From: Cyclobacterium sp. SYSU L10401
GTDB taxonomy: Bacteria > Bacteroidota > Bacteroidia > Cytophagales > Cyclobacteriaceae
Direction: 5' to 3'
DNA: 64,000 nucleotides
NCBI RefSeq assembly: GCF_010993705.1
Contig: NZ_WOFO01000001.1
Location: 186,001-250,000 of the forward strand
Position 1 is the stretch's first letter. Every line of letters begins with the position of its first letter. The notes under the pieces are model-generated. The model saw only the letters and a program-made list of their open reading frames with translations. It searched no databases and was not told the origin of the DNA. Made by a program: the position numbers and the translations under genes. Shown one piece after another: positions 63,419-64,000 of this stretch.

Positions 63419-63563
63419 AATTGGGTTATCAGCATCATTGGCTTTAGCCAAAATTTTATCCATGAAGCTCTTGATTACAGATTTTACGGGTATTTCCTAA
63501 AGCCACCTTCCCGTTTTTGAGATGCTAGCCATTGATTTTTCGGCCATTTTGTCTATTGGAAAC

Positions 63564-64000
63564 TTAATCCTCCCCCAAAATAGTCGGCTTGCTTTGGGCT
63601 TTGGATTGCTTGATCCGGTAATTCAGGGTCAGGTTGATTTGCCTTCTTCTGGGTAGGATATCCCCTTCCGTCAAAAAGCCCGGCCCTTCGAAAATATACC
63701 GGTTTCTGCGGGAATTAAACACATCCATTACATTCAGAATGAGCGTTCCCCGGCCTTTCATGATGTCCTTGCTGGCAGAAATGTCCAGGTAGGCAATGGC
63801 CTTTTGCACCCCCTGGGCCACCTTTCTGCGACCCTCATAATTGCCCCGAAGCTGCAGGTCCAGCCCATTGGCTAAAGTAAAGCGGGAGGTCAGGCGGGTA
63901 AACCAGGAATAGGTGTCGGCCGTATAGGTGTCCAAAATATTACTACCATCTACTTTGGCATAGAAAAAGTTGAAATTCGCATCAAGCTTCCACCATTCCA
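63564..64000 (-). CDS. Outer-membrane beta-barrel family protein, C-terminal part (5' end outside window)
   Basis: The frame is open to the window end, so only the last ~145 residues are seen. The strands WWKLDANFNFFYAKVDGS, TRLTSRFTLANGLDLQLRGNYEG, ILNVMDVFNSRRNRYIFEGP and INLTLNYRIK are the typical end of a TonB-dependent receptor-like barrel ('outer membrane beta-barrel family protein', OMP_b-brl_3) with the N-V-x-D-(V/L)-F-N box near the C-terminus. The tail KAQSKPTILGED after the last strand is unusual but short. Substrate unknown. Confidence 0.85.
   Translation of the reverse strand, partial: EWWKLDANFNFFYAKVDGSNILDTYTADTYSWFTRLTSRFTLANGLDLQLRGNYEGRRKVAQGVQKAIAYLDISASKDIMKGRGTLILNVMDVFNSRRNRYIFEGPGFLTEGDILPRRRQINLTLNYRIKQSKAQSKPTILGED

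Noticed and set aside
1-64000. tRNA, rRNA, CRISPR array, insertion sequence or integrase
   Set aside because: None seen in the intergenic regions by eye; no repeat-spacer pattern and no transposase-like protein.

Overview
The window reads as chromosome of a Bacteroidota bacterium, most likely order Cytophagales and family Cyclobacteriaceae (a pigmented Algoriphagus/Cyclobacterium-like organism). The signs are C-terminal sorting domains of the type IX secretion system (T9SS), a GldJ-type lipoprotein, DUF4270 and DUF4105 proteins, TonB-dependent receptors with a carboxypeptidase-like N-terminal domain, Bacteroidota-type promoter boxes (TAnnTTTG), and a carotenoid cluster with a fused CrtYcd-type lycopene cyclase plus CrtW and CrtD. 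Coding density is very high. There is no gap above 300 bp, and I see no rRNA, tRNA, CRISPR array or insertion sequence. The first gene (RND pump) and the last gene (outer-membrane barrel protein) are cut by the window ends.

Layout. 1-4107: RND efflux permease, TolC partner, MltF-like lytic transglycosylase. 4104-6274 (-): cytosolic FrnE-type oxidoreductase followed by crtD. 6525-7964: two small membrane proteins leading into a geranylgeranylglyceryl phosphate synthase. 7947-10156 (-): AraC regulator and acyl-CoA dehydrogenase. 10254-13190 (-): panC-panD-flippase-like-metallopeptidase operon, divergent from a half-length GT5 'glycogen synthase' and a DUF4270 lipoprotein (13319-15473). 15491-22143: prmA, tpiA, recX, and the unit uvrB/outer-membrane barrel/AlbA_2 protein, then DUF4105. 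22355-24700: T9SS surface protein. 24810-28843: GntP permease, RidA, D-serine dehydratase-like PLP enzyme, M19 dipeptidase. 29062-34238: ECF sigma factor, crtI, crtB, crtYcd, ispH, crtW. 34309-39993: TonB receptor, Omp85-type barrel, methyltransferase, TRIC channel, nagB. 39998-48362: large PAS/GAF histidine kinase, PDZ-aspartyl protease, Fur-family regulator, SRPBCC protein, hflC/hflK, orphan cytochrome oxidase subunit III. 48530-57436: mfd, gldJ-like, YCF48-repeat T9SS cargo, prfA. 57608-64000: haem lipoprotein, M14 carboxypeptidase, tag, CRY-DASH photolyase, partial barrel protein.

How they fit together. The strongest functional units are (i) a carotenoid pathway of the ketolated monocyclic flexixanthin type, led by its own sigma factor and including the isoprenoid enzyme IspH, with crtD 24 kb away; (ii) a compact four-gene cluster best explained as uptake and breakdown of D-serine (or a similar beta-hydroxy D-amino acid) and D-containing dipeptides, with RidA removing the enamine/imine intermediate; (iii) a pantothenate operon carrying two membrane proteins. 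DNA-repair genes (uvrB, mfd, recX, tag, CRY-DASH) are scattered through the window. Seven convergent gene pairs end within -18 to +17 bp of each other with no hairpin between them, while good intrinsic terminators occur elsewhere.
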